From: Eubacterium plexicaudatum ASF492
GTDB taxonomy: Bacteria; Bacillota; Clostridia; Lachnospirales; Lachnospiraceae
DNA length: 64,000 bases
Direction: 5' to 3'
Assembly (NCBI RefSeq): GCF_000364225.2
Contig: NZ_AQFT02000001.1
Span: forward strand, 6,064,501 to 6,128,500
Each line of letters begins with the position of its first letter. The first letter of the stretch is position 1. The notes beneath the pieces were generated by a model. It was not told the DNA's origin. It saw only the letters and a list, made by a program, of their open reading frames with translations, and made no database searches. Both the position numbers and the translations under genes were made by a program. This document shows positions 1 to 9,612 of this stretch, piece after piece.

Positions 1-1
1 C

Positions 2-238
2 ATTGTATCGTATCTGGAAGAGAGAGGGATACAGACACGTATGCTGTTTGCCGGAAATCTGATCCGGCATCCATGCTTTGATCAGATACGGGCGCAAGGC
101 AGCGGGTATCGTGTGGCCGGAAGCCTTGAAAACACAGAACGGGTTATGCGGGATACCTTTTGGGTAGGCGTGTATCCGGGAATGACAGACGATATGGTGG
201 ATGAGATTGCGCAGGTTCTTGTGGAAGCAATAACATAA
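2..238 (+). CDS. rfbH: RfbH-like CDP-6-deoxyglucose 3-dehydrase, C-terminal end (partial)
   Basis: Only the last 78 codons are present; the frame is open from base 2. RfbH is a PLP and iron-sulfur dependent enzyme that, with a reductase, converts CDP-4-keto-6-deoxyglucose to CDP-3,6-dideoxy-4-ketoglucose in the cytoplasm. The visible tail 'TRMLFAGNL' followed by 'NTERVMRDTFWVGVYPG' matches the conserved C-terminus of RfbH/DegT-type sugar aminotransferase-fold proteins. The next gene is a TPP enzyme of the YerE type, and a glucose-1-phosphate cytidylyltransferase (rfbF) lies at 38.7 kb, so a CDP-sugar route is coherent. The CDP-glucose 4,6-dehydratase (rfbG) is not in the window and may lie upstream. 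Other DegT-family aminotransferases remain possible because the catalytic part is missing. Confidence 0.75.
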   Translation: MVSYLEERGIQTRMLFAGNLIRHPCFDQIRAQGSGYRVAGSLENTERVMRDTFWVGVYPGMTDDMVDEIAQVLVEAIT

Positions 239-283
239 AATAAAAAGGATAACGGACAGAATCCGGGAAGAAGGTGATGTGAA

Positions 284-2161
284 ATGAGAATGAAAGCTGC
301 GGACTATGTGGCGGATATGCTGGTAAAGCATGAAATAGCGCATGTGTTTACGGTTACCGGAGGCGGCGCGATGCATTTAAATCATGCATTTGGCCATAAG
401 GAAGGACTGACATGTATCTATCAGCATCACGAACAGGCATGTGCCATGGCAGCGGAAAGCTATGCGAGAATCCGGGGCAGGATGGCGGCTGTGTGCGTAA
501 CAACCGGACCGGGCGGAACGAATGCGCTGACCGGGGTGCTTGGCAGCTGGCTGGATTCGATTCCGATGCTTGTTATTTCCGGTCAGGTGCGCACGGATAT
601 GACGGCACGCAGTACGGGGCTTGGAATTCGCGCGCTGGGAGATCAGGAATTTGACATTACAAGAGCGGTTTCCTGCATGACTAAATATGCGGTTATGGTT
701 ACCAGACCGGAAGATATTCGTTATTGTCTGGAAAAAGCGCTGTTTATCGCCAAATCCGGACGTCCCGGTCCATGCTGGCTGGATATCCCACTGGATGTGC
801 AGGCAGCATGGCTGCAAACGGAGGAGCTTGCAGGCTATGATCCTGCAAACGATCCGGATTACCTACGTGTGATGCCGGCTGCAGTTACAGACGAGACCGT
901 AGACCGGATCATACAAAAGGTGCGATGTGCAAAAAGACCTGTACTCCATGCCGGAAACGGCGTCCGGATTGCAGGCGCGCAGAAGCTGCTGCTGGAAGTG
1001 GCGGAAAAGCTGTACATACCGGTCGTCACCGGATGGAACAGCATCGACTTGATTGCGGACGAACATCCGCTGTATGCCGGACGCGCCGGGATTATGGGCG
1101 ACCGGCCGGGAAACTGGGCGGTACAATGCAGTGACGTTTTGCTGTCCGTCGGCAGCCGGCTGTCGGTCCGGCAGGTAGGATATGCGCAGGGTACGTGGGC
1201 GCGTGATGCCTGTACCATCGTGCAGGACATAGACAACGAAGAGCTGAAAAAGCCAAATATACATGTGGATATGCCTGTGTGGGCAGATGCCTATGCATTA
1301 TTGGAGAAGCTGAACCGACGCCTGAGCGGCGAGCCGTCCGCTGACGGAAGCGCCCCGCACCCGCAAGGCAATGCCGGCGAAGCGGATGACGCTGCAATGC
1401 TGCATCAGGCATGGATACAAAAATGCAGGAACCTCAGGGAACGATATCCGGTCGTGCAGAAAAAGCATTTCAAACAGCGGACGCCGGCGAATGTATACGC
1501 ATTCATACATACACTGAGCGAAGCCCTGCCGGAAGGCAGAATTACCGTAGTCGGCAATGGCTCCGCAAGTGTGGCAGGCAGCCATGCATTTGTTATAAAG
1601 CCGGGACAAAGATTCCTGATCAACTCCGGTGCGGCATCTATGGGATACGATCTTCCTGCGGCGGTCGGCGCCTGTATTGCCGCAGGATATGAGGAAATCA
1701 CCTGTCTGACCGGAGACGGCAGCATCCAGATGAATCTGCAGGAGCTGCAGACGATTGTCCATCACAGACTGCCGGTTAAAATCTTTGTTATTAATAACGA
1801 AGGTTATCATTCGATCCGCCAGACACAGAGAAATTATTTTAAAGAACCTTTGGTCGGCGTGGGAACAGACAGCGCAGACCTGAGTTTTCCTTCTATGGAA
1901 AAACTGGCATGGGCTTACGGTTTTCCTTATTACAAAATACAAGCAAATGACCAGCTGCCAAAAGTCACAGAGATATTAAAAAAAGAAGGCTTTTGCATCT
2001 GTGAAGTTTTCGTCGATACCAGGCAGTGCTTTGAACCGAAATCCGCAACCGAACAGCTTGCAGATGGAAGGATGGTATCGCTGCCGCTGGAAGACCTGGC
2101 ACCACGGCTGCCGGAAGAGGAACTAAAAAAAATCATGTGGGATGCCATGGAGCTTACATGA
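284..2161 (+). CDS. Thiamine-pyrophosphate enzyme, acetolactate synthase-like (YerE-like candidate)
   Basis: A 625-residue protein with all three parts of the acetolactate synthase fold. The N-terminal PYR domain has the TPP-activating glutamate in 'HHEQA' (about residue 50) and 'TTGPGGTNA'. A central domain follows, and the C-terminal domain carries the TPP/Mg motif GDGSIQMN...NN at about residues 475-502. It starts 45 bases after the rfbH-like gene with a purine-rich site (GAAGAAGG). Family knowledge: YerE of Yersinia transfers an acetyl unit from pyruvate to CDP-3,6-dideoxy-4-ketoglucose, the product of the RfbH step, giving a branched sugar. Adjacency to rfbH makes this the best guess. 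A low-complexity insert (Ser/Gly/Ala/Pro) lies near residues 346-367. Ordinary acetolactate synthase is less likely because no ilvN or ilvC is nearby. Confidence 0.8.
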   Translation: MRMKAADYVADMLVKHEIAHVFTVTGGGAMHLNHAFGHKEGLTCIYQHHEQACAMAAESYARIRGRMAAVCVTTGPGGTNALTGVLGSWLDSIPMLVISGQVRTDMTARSTGLGIRALGDQEFDITRAVSCMTKYAVMVTRPEDIRYCLEKALFIAKSGRPGPCWLDIPLDVQAAWLQTEELAGYDPANDPDYLRVMPAAVTDETVDRIIQKVRCAKRPVLHAGNGVRIAGAQKLLLEVAEKLYIPVVTGWNSIDLIADEHPLYAGRAGIMGDRPGNWAVQCSDVLLSVGSRLSVRQVGYAQGTWARDACTIVQDIDNEELKKPNIHVDMPVWADAYALLEKLNRRLSGEPSADGSAPHPQGNAGEADDAAMLHQAWIQKCRNLRERYPVVQKKHFKQRTPANVYAFIHTLSEALPEGRITVVGNGSASVAGSHAFVIKPGQRFLINSGAASMGYDLPAAVGACIAAGYEEITCLTGDGSIQMNLQELQTIVHHRLPVKIFVINNEGYHSIRQTQRNYFKEPLVGVGTDSADLSFPSMEKLAWAYGFPYYKIQANDQLPKVTEILKKEGFCICEVFVDTRQCFEPKSATEQLADGRMVSLPLEDLAPRLPEEELKKIMWDAMELT

Positions 2162-2188
2162 ATGAAATTGGAGCTATGAAATAAAGCT

Positions 2189-3152
2189 ATGAAAAAATCA
2201 GTGTCGTAATACCTTGTTTTAATGAAGTGGAAAATGTATCGCTGATCAGCTTTACAACAAGAAATATTCTGCAGGAGGCATTGCCGCAGTACGATTATGA
2301 AATCCTGTTTATCGACAATCATTCTACGGATGGAACAAGGGAAGAGCTGGAAAAACTGTGCGCGGAAAATAAAAAAGTCAAAGCCATTTTTAACGTGACT
2401 AATTTTGGGCAGTTTAACTCTCCGTTTTATGCCATGTGCCAGGCTGAAGGCGACTGCGTCATCTGTATGTGCTGTGATTTCCAGGATCCGGTGGAAATGA
2501 TACCGCGGTTTGTTGAAGAATGGGAAAAAGGGCATAAGATTGTCAGCGGCGTAAAGACAAGGAGCAGGGAAAATAAAATATTGTATTTTTGCGGAGCTTG
2601 TATTATAAGTCCATTAAAAACATGTCCGAGGCGGAAATGATTGAGCATTTTACAGGGTTTGGATTGTATGATAAGTCTTTTATCGCAATTTTAAGGCAGC
2701 TGGACGATCCGGTGCCGTTTATCCGCGGAATTGTAGCGGAATACGGGCGCGGATTTAACCGGATAGAAGTGGAATATGAGCAGGAGAAGCGCAGGGCGGG
2801 GAAAACGCATAATAATTTTTACAGCCTGTATGACGCTGCGATGCTGAGCTTTACTTCTTATACGAAGGTGGGGCTTCGGCTGGCGACGTTTCTTGGATTT
2901 GCGGCTTCGGCTGTCAGCCTTGGCGTGGCGTTGTTTTATCTGATGTATAAACTGACGCACTGGTATACGTTTCAGGCGGGGAATGCACCGATGGTGATCG
3001 GAATTTTTCTGCTGGGTTCGGTGCAGCTGTTTTTTATCGGATTGCTGGGTGAGTATATATTGAATATTAATACGAGGGTGATACACAGGCCGTTGGTGGT
3101 TGAGGAAAGGCGGTTAAATTTTGAGGAAGAGAGTTTGACAGATAAAGCATAA
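2189..3152 (+). CDS. GtrB/DPM1-like polyprenyl-phosphate glycosyltransferase (GT2), broken frame
   Basis: Charges polyprenyl phosphate with a sugar on the cytoplasmic side for later use by periplasm-facing transferases. The N-terminal part reads 'ISVVIPCFNEVENV', then 'FIDNHSTDGT' (nucleotide site) and 'CCDFQDP' (metal-binding region). The C-terminal part has 'MIEHFTGFGLYDKSF' and two membrane segments, the family signature. Two breaks occur. An ATG at 2189 is followed by six A where seven would join it to the frame starting 'ISVV', and one T too many or two too few in the T5 run near 2586 separates the catalytic part from the 'LRSLYYKS' part. Repaired, the length (about 320 aa) fits the family. 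It may act with the GtrII-like membrane protein at 16-17.6 kb. Confidence 0.85.
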
Positions 3153-3211
3153 AGAAGTTGTTTGGAAAATGAGCAGCGATATATTTTGCTAATAAATATA
3201 GGGAGCATAAA

Positions 3212-4504
3212 ATGAGTGTGCAGGATGAGAGATTTATTTATGAATCTAAATTTTTGGATGTTTGTTTGAAGAATGCAGCCAGTGTGATTATCTATGGTAT
3301 TGGTGTGTATGGCAGTGCTGTAGTTGATTATATGATAAAGACTGGAAATAAAGAAAAAATCAGAGGGATTGTCGTTACAGATCGGAAGGATGCACATGCA
3401 ACATATGAAAACATTCCTATAAGTGATGCAAAGAGCTGTTTTCGAAATGAAGAAAATAGAAATTGCCTGGTAATTGTTGCAGTGTCAATACAGTTTCAGG
3501 AAAGTATTGTTGCTATTCTGGAAAGTTTTGGCATAAAAAGATGGTATTGTCTCACAAGGCATGCTTATCTGAACTTGATGAAAAATGGAGATAAAAGATT
3601 AAGGATTCCTTATCGTGGGGTAGATTTTCTGATAGCAGGATTTATAAAATGTGGAACGACATCATTACACAGTGCGTTGAGAAAGGTAGATAGTGTTTTT
3701 GTACCACTTGAGAAAGAAACACATTTTTTCTGGTGGTTTGATAAGGTGGATAATGCGGAAGAAAAACTGATTGAAAGATATTTTTCGGATATAAGAAAAG
3801 GACAGAAGGTAATAGGAGCCGTAGATCCAACCTTTTATTCGTATGCGGATGAGATTTATCAGTATTTTGGTCCTTCTGTCAGGCTTGTTTTTGTGATGCG
3901 TAATCCGGCAGAGGCAGCCTTTTCTTTATATAAAATGGAAAACCGTGGTGGTAATCCTATATTTGAAGATATGTACCGGAAATATGGCTCATATCATGAA
4001 AAAATGTTTGAACATTATTTTGAAAACATAATAAAAAATGAAAAGTATCCATTTCATTATGACTACTGGTTGCAAAAATTTTATAAACGTTTTCCGAAAG
4101 AGCAGATTCATATAGTTTTTTTTGAAGATATGGCAAAGTTTCCGGAAAGAGAGATTTCCCATATCTTGGAATTTATCGGCACGAATGAAAAACATGTCAT
4201 TTCAGAACTGCCGAGAGCAAATGAGGGAAACTTTGTTTTGAAAAATTTGGAGGGATACAGGATTGCAAAACAAAGAGGCGAGTTGCAGTATGTTTTAAAT
4301 TATTCTTTTTCAGATGAAAAAACTATTGGGGGGGGGTACGATGCAGATAGGTTTATGGAACTTGAAAGGAAATATGTGAAAGCTGATAAGCTGAATGTGA
4401 AACTTGGTAAAAAGGAACAGGATATGCTGAAACAATATTTTTATGCAGATGTAAGAAACCTTGAAAATATATTAAACAGGGATCTGTCTAAAGTATGGTT
4501 TTAA
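3212..4504 (+). CDS. Sulfotransferase with N-terminal Rossmann-like module
   Basis: A 430-residue two-domain protein. Residues about 1-125 form a Rossmann-like unit ('VIIYGIGVYGSAVVDYM' then 'GIVVTD') of the type repeated in several neighbours. From about 140 a PAPS-dependent sulfotransferase domain follows: 'FIKCGTTSLHSAL' (about 144-156) fits the 5'-phosphosulfate loop and 'LVFVMRNPAEAAFS' (about 224-237) fits the 3'-phosphate motif with the usual Arg and Ser. It would move sulfate from PAPS to a hydroxyl of a glycan or precursor in the cytoplasm. Start is the ATG behind AGGGAG at 3199-3204. No PAPS synthesis genes are in the window. A G7 run at 4328-4334 is intact in frame. Sulfotransferases are uncommon in Firmicute surface-polymer loci. 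Confidence 0.85.
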   Translation: MSVQDERFIYESKFLDVCLKNAASVIIYGIGVYGSAVVDYMIKTGNKEKIRGIVVTDRKDAHATYENIPISDAKSCFRNEENRNCLVIVAVSIQFQESIVAILESFGIKRWYCLTRHAYLNLMKNGDKRLRIPYRGVDFLIAGFIKCGTTSLHSALRKVDSVFVPLEKETHFFWWFDKVDNAEEKLIERYFSDIRKGQKVIGAVDPTFYSYADEIYQYFGPSVRLVFVMRNPAEAAFSLYKMENRGGNPIFEDMYRKYGSYHEKMFEHYFENIIKNEKYPFHYDYWLQKFYKRFPKEQIHIVFFEDMAKFPEREISHILEFIGTNEKHVISELPRANEGNFVLKNLEGYRIAKQRGELQYVLNYSFSDEKTIGGGYDADRFMELERKYVKADKLNVKLGKKEQDMLKQYFYADVRNLENILNRDLSKVWF

Positions 4505-4538
4505 GATACGATTTTGAATGCATGTAGGATTGGAAACT

Positions 4539-5887
4539 ATGAAAAAGGTGATTACATATGGATCGTTTGATTTGTTTCACGAAGGTCATTACAACGTTTT
4601 AAAAAGAGCAAAAGCTCTGGGTGATTATCTGATTGTTGGTGTGACGACAGAACAGTATGACGAATCCCGTGGAAAACTGAATATTGTGGATTCTTTGGAC
4701 AAGCGGATTGAACATGTCAGAGAGACCGGTTTTGCGGATGAAATTATAGTGGAAGACCATCTAGGGCAGAAAGTAGAAGATGTGCAGAAATACGGCATTG
4801 ATATATTTGCAATCGGCTCCGATTGGACCGGAGCGTTCGACTATATGAAGCAGTTTTGCCAGGTAGTGTATCTGGAACGAACCAAAAATGTTTCTTCCAC
4901 GCTGCTGCGTTCCAGACAGTATCCGATTATTCGGATTGGAATCATCGGAACGGGAAGAATCGCCGTGCGATTTGTGCCGGAGGCCAAATATGTCAGCGGC
5001 GTAATCGTAAACAACGTATACAATCCGTGTCTTAGCAGCGCAGAGAAATTCAGAGAAAAATACGAACTGGATCTGGCAACGGATGATCAGGAACAGTTTT
5101 TGGAAACGGTGGACGCGGTTTACATCGCATCTCCGCATCAGACACATTATGATTATGCAAAGACAGCGTTAGAGCATGAAAAACATGTACTTTGCGAAAA
5201 GCCTCTGGCGTTTAAAAAGCAGAGGCGGAAGAGCTGTTTGCACTGGCATATCGAAAAGACAGGGTGCTGCTGGAGGCTATTAAGACAGCATACTGTCCGG
5301 GGTTTGTACAGTTGGTGGGTATTGTGAAAAGCGGTGCGATTGGACAGGTTTGTGACGTGGAGGCATGCTTTACAAGATTGACGGATGAAAGGTTGCGAGA
5401 ACGAACAGATAAGGAATATGGAGGCGGATTTACAGAGTTTGGGAGTCATACGCTGCTGCCGATTATGAAACTGATGGGGACGGACTATAAAAGCGTACAG
5501 TTTGATAGCATTTTGGATCGGAATGGAATTGACTTGTATACGAAGGCATCTTTTACGTACGAACATGGGTTGGCATTATCGAAAAGCGGAGTTGGTGTAA
5601 AGTCAGAAGGACAGCTGCTTATATCCGGAACAAAAGGATACATTTTGGCGGAATCTCCGTGGTGGCTAACCCAGTACTTTGAGGTGCGGTATGAGGATCC
5701 TATGAAAAAACAGAGGTATTTTTCGAATTTTCTGGGAGATGGACTGCGGTATGAAATCAGTGATTTTGCATATATGATTCAGGGGCATCAGGGTCGGGCT
5801 TTTAAGTTTACAGCGGAAGAATCGGTGACGATTGCAGGAGTAATGGAGCAGTTTCTTGCACAGAGAACTATGCACCTATCTATGTAA
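4539..5887 (+). CDS. Cytidylyltransferase fused to Gfo/Idh/MocA oxidoreductase, broken frame
   Basis: The first 130 residues are a TagD-type nucleotidyltransferase: 'YGSFDLFHEGHYNVLKRAK' contains the HxGH CTP-binding motif, and 'LERTKNVSSTLLR' fits the C-terminal RTxGISTT motif. From about residue 135 a dinucleotide-binding domain follows ('IGIIGTGRIAVRF'), with 'EKPLAFK', the signature of Gfo/Idh/MocA dehydrogenases. The frame breaks near 5213 in an A5 run; one more A gives '...KAEAEELFALAYRKD' and joins the second half. I start at 4539 because AGGA sits ten bases upstream; an in-frame ATG at 4518 lacks that. The fusion would couple an NAD-dependent redox step with CDP activation of the product, for instance a polyol phosphate donor for LicD, the next gene. 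The substrate is unknown. Confidence 0.8.
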
Positions 5888-5917
5888 TAGAAGGATTTAA
5901 GGAAGAGAGATACGGAT

Positions 5918-6795
5918 TTGGTAGAAATAGAGAAAGAACAGCTGCGTATGCTGCAGAAGATAGAGTTGGAGATTCTGCTGGAGGTTGACAGGATCTGCAG
6001 GAAAAATCATATACATTATACACTGACAGGCGGAACGCTTCTGGGAGCAGTTCGCCATGGTGGTTTTATTCCCTGGGATGACGATGCGGACATATCTATG
6101 CTCCGCTCAGAATACCAGAAGTTCCAGCAGGCATGCCGGACAGACCTGGATACGGAAAGGTTTTATTTTCAAGATATCGAACATACACCCGGATATCGAT
6201 GGGGGTATGGAAAAATACGGCGCAAAGACAGTATATTTCTGAGAGAAAACCAAGAAGGAATGCCGTATGAGCAGGGAATATTTCTGGATGTGTTTCCAAG
6301 AGATGGTGTTCCGGATGGTCTGGTTATGCGGAATTTGCATACATTTTTTGTTATGCAGTAAGGAAAATGATGTGGTCTGCGGTTGGAAGAACAGCATCGC
6401 CTACCAGAATCCAGAGATGTGCGTACAACATATTATACCAGCTGACCGGAAAGCACATGGCAGATTTTTATAAGTGTCTGCAATGGTGCAGCAATCGAAA
6501 AAAAACAGAGTATGTACGTACACTGACATTTCCTCTTCCAAAGCATTTGAAAGGATATAGGAGAGAATGGTACGGCAGGTATAGAGAGGTAACATTTGAG
6601 GGACATTCTTTTTTAGTGCAGGCATCGTATAAAGAATGGCTGGAATGGGAATTTGGTGATTACAATAAGCTGCCTCCGGCTGAAAAAAGAAAAATCCATC
6701 CGGTGACTATGATTCGATTCCCAGCACATGGCAGTATTTCGCAGACAGAGCCGAAAGACAAAGAGCTATACGATGGGGAACAGAGGCAGAGGTGA
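5918..6795 (+). CDS. LicD-family phosphotransferase (first copy), broken frame
   Basis: LicD proteins transfer phosphocholine or similar phospho-groups from CDP donors onto glycans. The diagnostic segment 'TGGTLLGAVRHGGF' followed by 'PWDDDADI' lies at about residues 35-56. The frame breaks at about 6343 in a T6 run; a seventh T gives 'FFCYAVRKMMWSAVG' and joins the second half, which ends in 'KIHPVT'. The start is TTG at 5918 behind GGAAGAGAG; there is no nearby in-frame ATG. It lies between a cytidylyltransferase-oxidoreductase fusion and an IspD-like cytidylyltransferase, which suggests these make its CDP-linked donor. Confidence 0.85.
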
Positions 6796-6801
6796 GAAAC
6801 G

Positions 6802-7494
6802 ATGAATATTGCATTGCTGACTGCAGCAGGAACAGGGACGAGAATGCATACGGAAATACCAAAACAGTTTCTGCATATCAGAAATAAACCGGTGATCCTG
6901 TATACGATGGAAGCATTCCAGAAACATCCGCAAATAGATTCTATCTTAGTAGTAACTCTGGATGCTTGGAAAGAGATGATCTGGGCATATGCCAGGCAAT
7001 ATGGGGTAACCAAGTTAAAATGGGTGGTTGAGGGAGGCAGCAACGGACAGGAGTCGATCCGAAATGGGTTACAGATGTTGGAAAAAGAATGTGGGCTGGA
7101 AGACGCTATTATGGTGCATGATGGGAATCGGCCGCTGGTTTCGGATGAGATTATCTCAGACAGCATTGCCGTGTACCACAGCAGAGGGAGTGCGGTAGCA
7201 GCGATACCATGCATTGAAGCGATCTATCGAAGCAGTGATGGGGAAAGATCGTCGCTGTCTTTTGACCGCAGGGAATTGTATCGGACACAGACACCTCACA
7301 CCTATTCACTTGGAAAACTGCTCTGGGCACATCGTCAGGCTGAAAAAAAACAGATCAGGAATACAACAGCTACCTGTACGTTAATGACGCTGTTAGGAGA
7401 AGAGATTTATTTTTCCGGAGGATCTGAAAAAAACCTGAAATTGACTACTGCGGAGGATGTGGAGATATTTGAAGCATTACTGCAGAAAATGTAA
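6802..7494 (+). CDS. IspD/TarI-like cytidylyltransferase
   Basis: A 230-residue intact protein of the IspD family. 'LTAAGTGTRM' followed by 'PKQFL' is the CTP-binding glycine-rich loop, and 'MVHDGNRPLVS' replaces the usual VHDAARP. It activates an alditol phosphate or related phosphate to a CDP derivative. It sits six bases after the LicD frame and 18 bases before an SDR gene, an arrangement like the TarI-TarJ pair that makes CDP-ribitol. Because isoprenoid ispF lies far away at 55 kb with no ispD beside it, a true IspD role cannot be excluded, but the capsule context and the altered HDGNRP motif favour a polymer-decoration role. Confidence 0.75.
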   Translation: MNIALLTAAGTGTRMHTEIPKQFLHIRNKPVILYTMEAFQKHPQIDSILVVTLDAWKEMIWAYARQYGVTKLKWVVEGGSNGQESIRNGLQMLEKECGLEDAIMVHDGNRPLVSDEIISDSIAVYHSRGSAVAAIPCIEAIYRSSDGERSSLSFDRRELYRTQTPHTYSLGKLLWAHRQAEKKQIRNTTATCTLMTLLGEEIYFSGGSEKNLKLTTAEDVEIFEALLQKM

Positions 7495-7512
7495 AACAAG
7501 AAGGGATAGCAG

Positions 7513-8573
7513 ATGTACTATTGGAATCATAGTGCTTATATTGAAGAGATAAAAAGGATTGCGGCAAGGGTACGGCAGTCAGGATATTTTCAGAACAGAA
7601 CAGTAGCCATTACAGGTGCAAGTGGAATGATAGGCAGTGAATTGACGGATGTTGTGATGTACGCGAATTATCAGTGGGGATTACATTGCAGGATTTATGC
7701 GGTCGTACGTAATCTGCAAAAAGCGGAACAAAGGTTTGACAAATATTTGGGCAGCAGTTATTTTGTTTATGCAAAGCAGACGTGAATATGGAACGCGTGG
7801 AGATCAAGGAGGATGTGGACTATTTTATCCATGCGGCAAGCAATACACATCCATTCGTTTATTCACAAAGGCCGATCGAGACTATTCTTACAAATACGCT
7901 TGGGACTTATCGAACGCTGGAATTTGCATTCGAACACCATTGTCAGAGGTATGTGTTTTTGTCATCTGTAGAAGTGTATGGAAACCCATCAGGAAATTTA
8001 CAAGCATTTGCGGAGAATGACGGAGGGTATATTGACTGTAATACCTTGCGGGCAGGGTATCCGGAAGGGAAACGGGCCGGTGAGGCACTGTGCCGGGCAT
8101 ATGCCAGTGAAAAGGGTATGGATTATGTGACTGCAAGGTTGGCAAGGTGCTATGGGCCAGGATTGTTGGAAGGGGATACAAAGGCATTGTCTCAATTTTT
8201 GAAAAATGGACTGGCCGGAGAAAATATTGTGCTGAAAAGTAATGGAATGCAGCATTATTCTTACCTGTATGCAGCAGATGCAGTAGATGCGATTCTGTTT
8301 TTGACCGGTCATGGGCAGAGCGGAGAAGCTTATAATATCAAAGGAAAAGATTCTGACGTTACATTGCTGCAACTGGCCGGTATGGCTGCAAAGTTGGCAG
8401 GGACGCAGGTTGTGCATCAAAATCATGTTACCGAGCCGGAAGCAGCTGGGTATTCCAAGGCAGTAAAGGCAGTTTTGGATGGACGCAAGACAGAAAAACT
8501 TGGATGGCTTGCGCAGACATCATTGGCGGAAGGAATGGAAAAGATCTTTCTCATACATAGCGTAGACAATTAA
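7513..8573 (+). CDS. NAD-dependent epimerase/dehydratase (extended SDR), broken frame
   Basis: The N-terminal Rossmann motif 'VAITGASGMIGSEL' is followed by 'DYFIHAASNTHP', 'VFLSSVEVYG' and 'YPEGKRAGEALC', where the usual YxxxK appears as Y-P-E-G-K. These are signs of extended short-chain dehydrogenases that act on nucleotide sugars or related phosphates. The frame breaks near 7768 at 'GCAAAGCAG'; one extra A gives 'YAKADVNMERVEIKEDVDY' and joins the halves. Repaired length is about 353 residues. It directly follows the IspD/TarI-like gene, so the two may make one CDP-linked donor for LicD. Confidence 0.8.
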
Positions 8574-8596
8574 TGATAGAGGAGGGTGGTATACGT

Positions 8597-9612
8597 ATGG
8601 TACAAATGCAAAAAGTAATTACAGATATTTATGCGAGACTAGGAGACGACACATCCCAAATGATCTATGCAAACAGGCTGTTGTACAGTCTGACCGAAGA
8701 TAAAAAATATTTACAGAAAATAATAGAAATGACAGCAGAAGGCGTGGAATTTTATAACAAGATAAAAAATGATAACTGCAAAGTTGTTTTTGGAGCCGGG
8801 GCATGGGGAAAGGAAATTGTAAAAACATATACGGATGTGCAGTTTGCATGCTTTGTGGATAATCAGAAAGCAGGTGGAACGTTATTAGGGCTTCCTGTGA
8901 TTTCTTTTCAGGAATATATACGGCAATACAAACAAGGTCTGGCCGTTATTGCAACAAGGCTCTATTATGAAGAGTTTTATAATCAGTTAAAAGATCATGG
9001 GGTTCCTGAGTCAAATATCTTAAATATCGGAAAAATGATTGACAGTTTGAGCAGGAAACAGTATTTTGATCTACCGGAATTAAAAAGTGCAATGTGCCAG
9101 AAAGAGAATTTTGTGGATGCCGGTAGCTTTGATGGAAGGACGTCAATCTTATTTTCGGAGTGGGCAAAGGAAAAGTGTGAGAAAATATGGGCATTTGAAC
9201 CGGAACCGGATAATGCCGATTGTTGCAGGAAAAATCTCTTGAAATTCTTCGGGGGGATATCCGATACGAAGTAATTCAAAAGGGGTTATGGGATTGCAAA
9301 CAGCAGGTGTTTTTTGAGACTGGCGCCAGGGGCGCTTCTAAAATTGAAAGTATGGGGAGCAACACGATTGACGTAGATCGTCTGGATGCGATATTGCCGG
9401 ATGGGCAACCTGTAACATTTATAAAGATGGATTTGGAAGGCGCAAAACAGACGATCCAAAGGTACAGGCCGAAGATTGCCATTAGCGTTTATCATAAAAC
9501 GGAAGATATCTGGGAGATACCGGAGATTATTTTGAAGATCCATCCGGAGTATAAGCTGTATCTTAGACATTATTCCGTTGCAGCAGCGGAAACGGTGATG
9601 TATGCGATTTAG
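8597..9612 (+). CDS. FkbM-type methyltransferase with N-terminal Rossmann-like module, broken frame
   Basis: Residues about 55-140 hold the locus-wide Rossmann-like module ('VVFGAGAWGKEIVKTY', 'CFVDNQKAGGTLLGLPVIS'). The second half is an FkbM SAM methyltransferase: 'ENFVDAGSFDGRTS' is motif I, 'WAFEPEPDN' motif II and 'FIKMDLEGA' the late FkbM signature. A break near 9240 separates 'CRKNLL' from 'EILRGDIRY'. The first ATG (8573) overlaps the previous stop, but AGGAGG at 8580-8585 points to the ATG at 8597. After 'KMDLEGA' the text goes straight to 'KQTIQRYRPKIAISVYHK'; the usual ELxALxGA stretch is absent, as if 24 bases had been lost between GGCGCA copies. It probably O-methylates a sugar of the polymer. 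Confidence 0.8.

Noticed and set aside
377..1942. Long open frames on the minus strand inside the TPP enzyme gene
   Set aside because: They are mirror frames of a well-supported gene and show no family motif or ribosome site.
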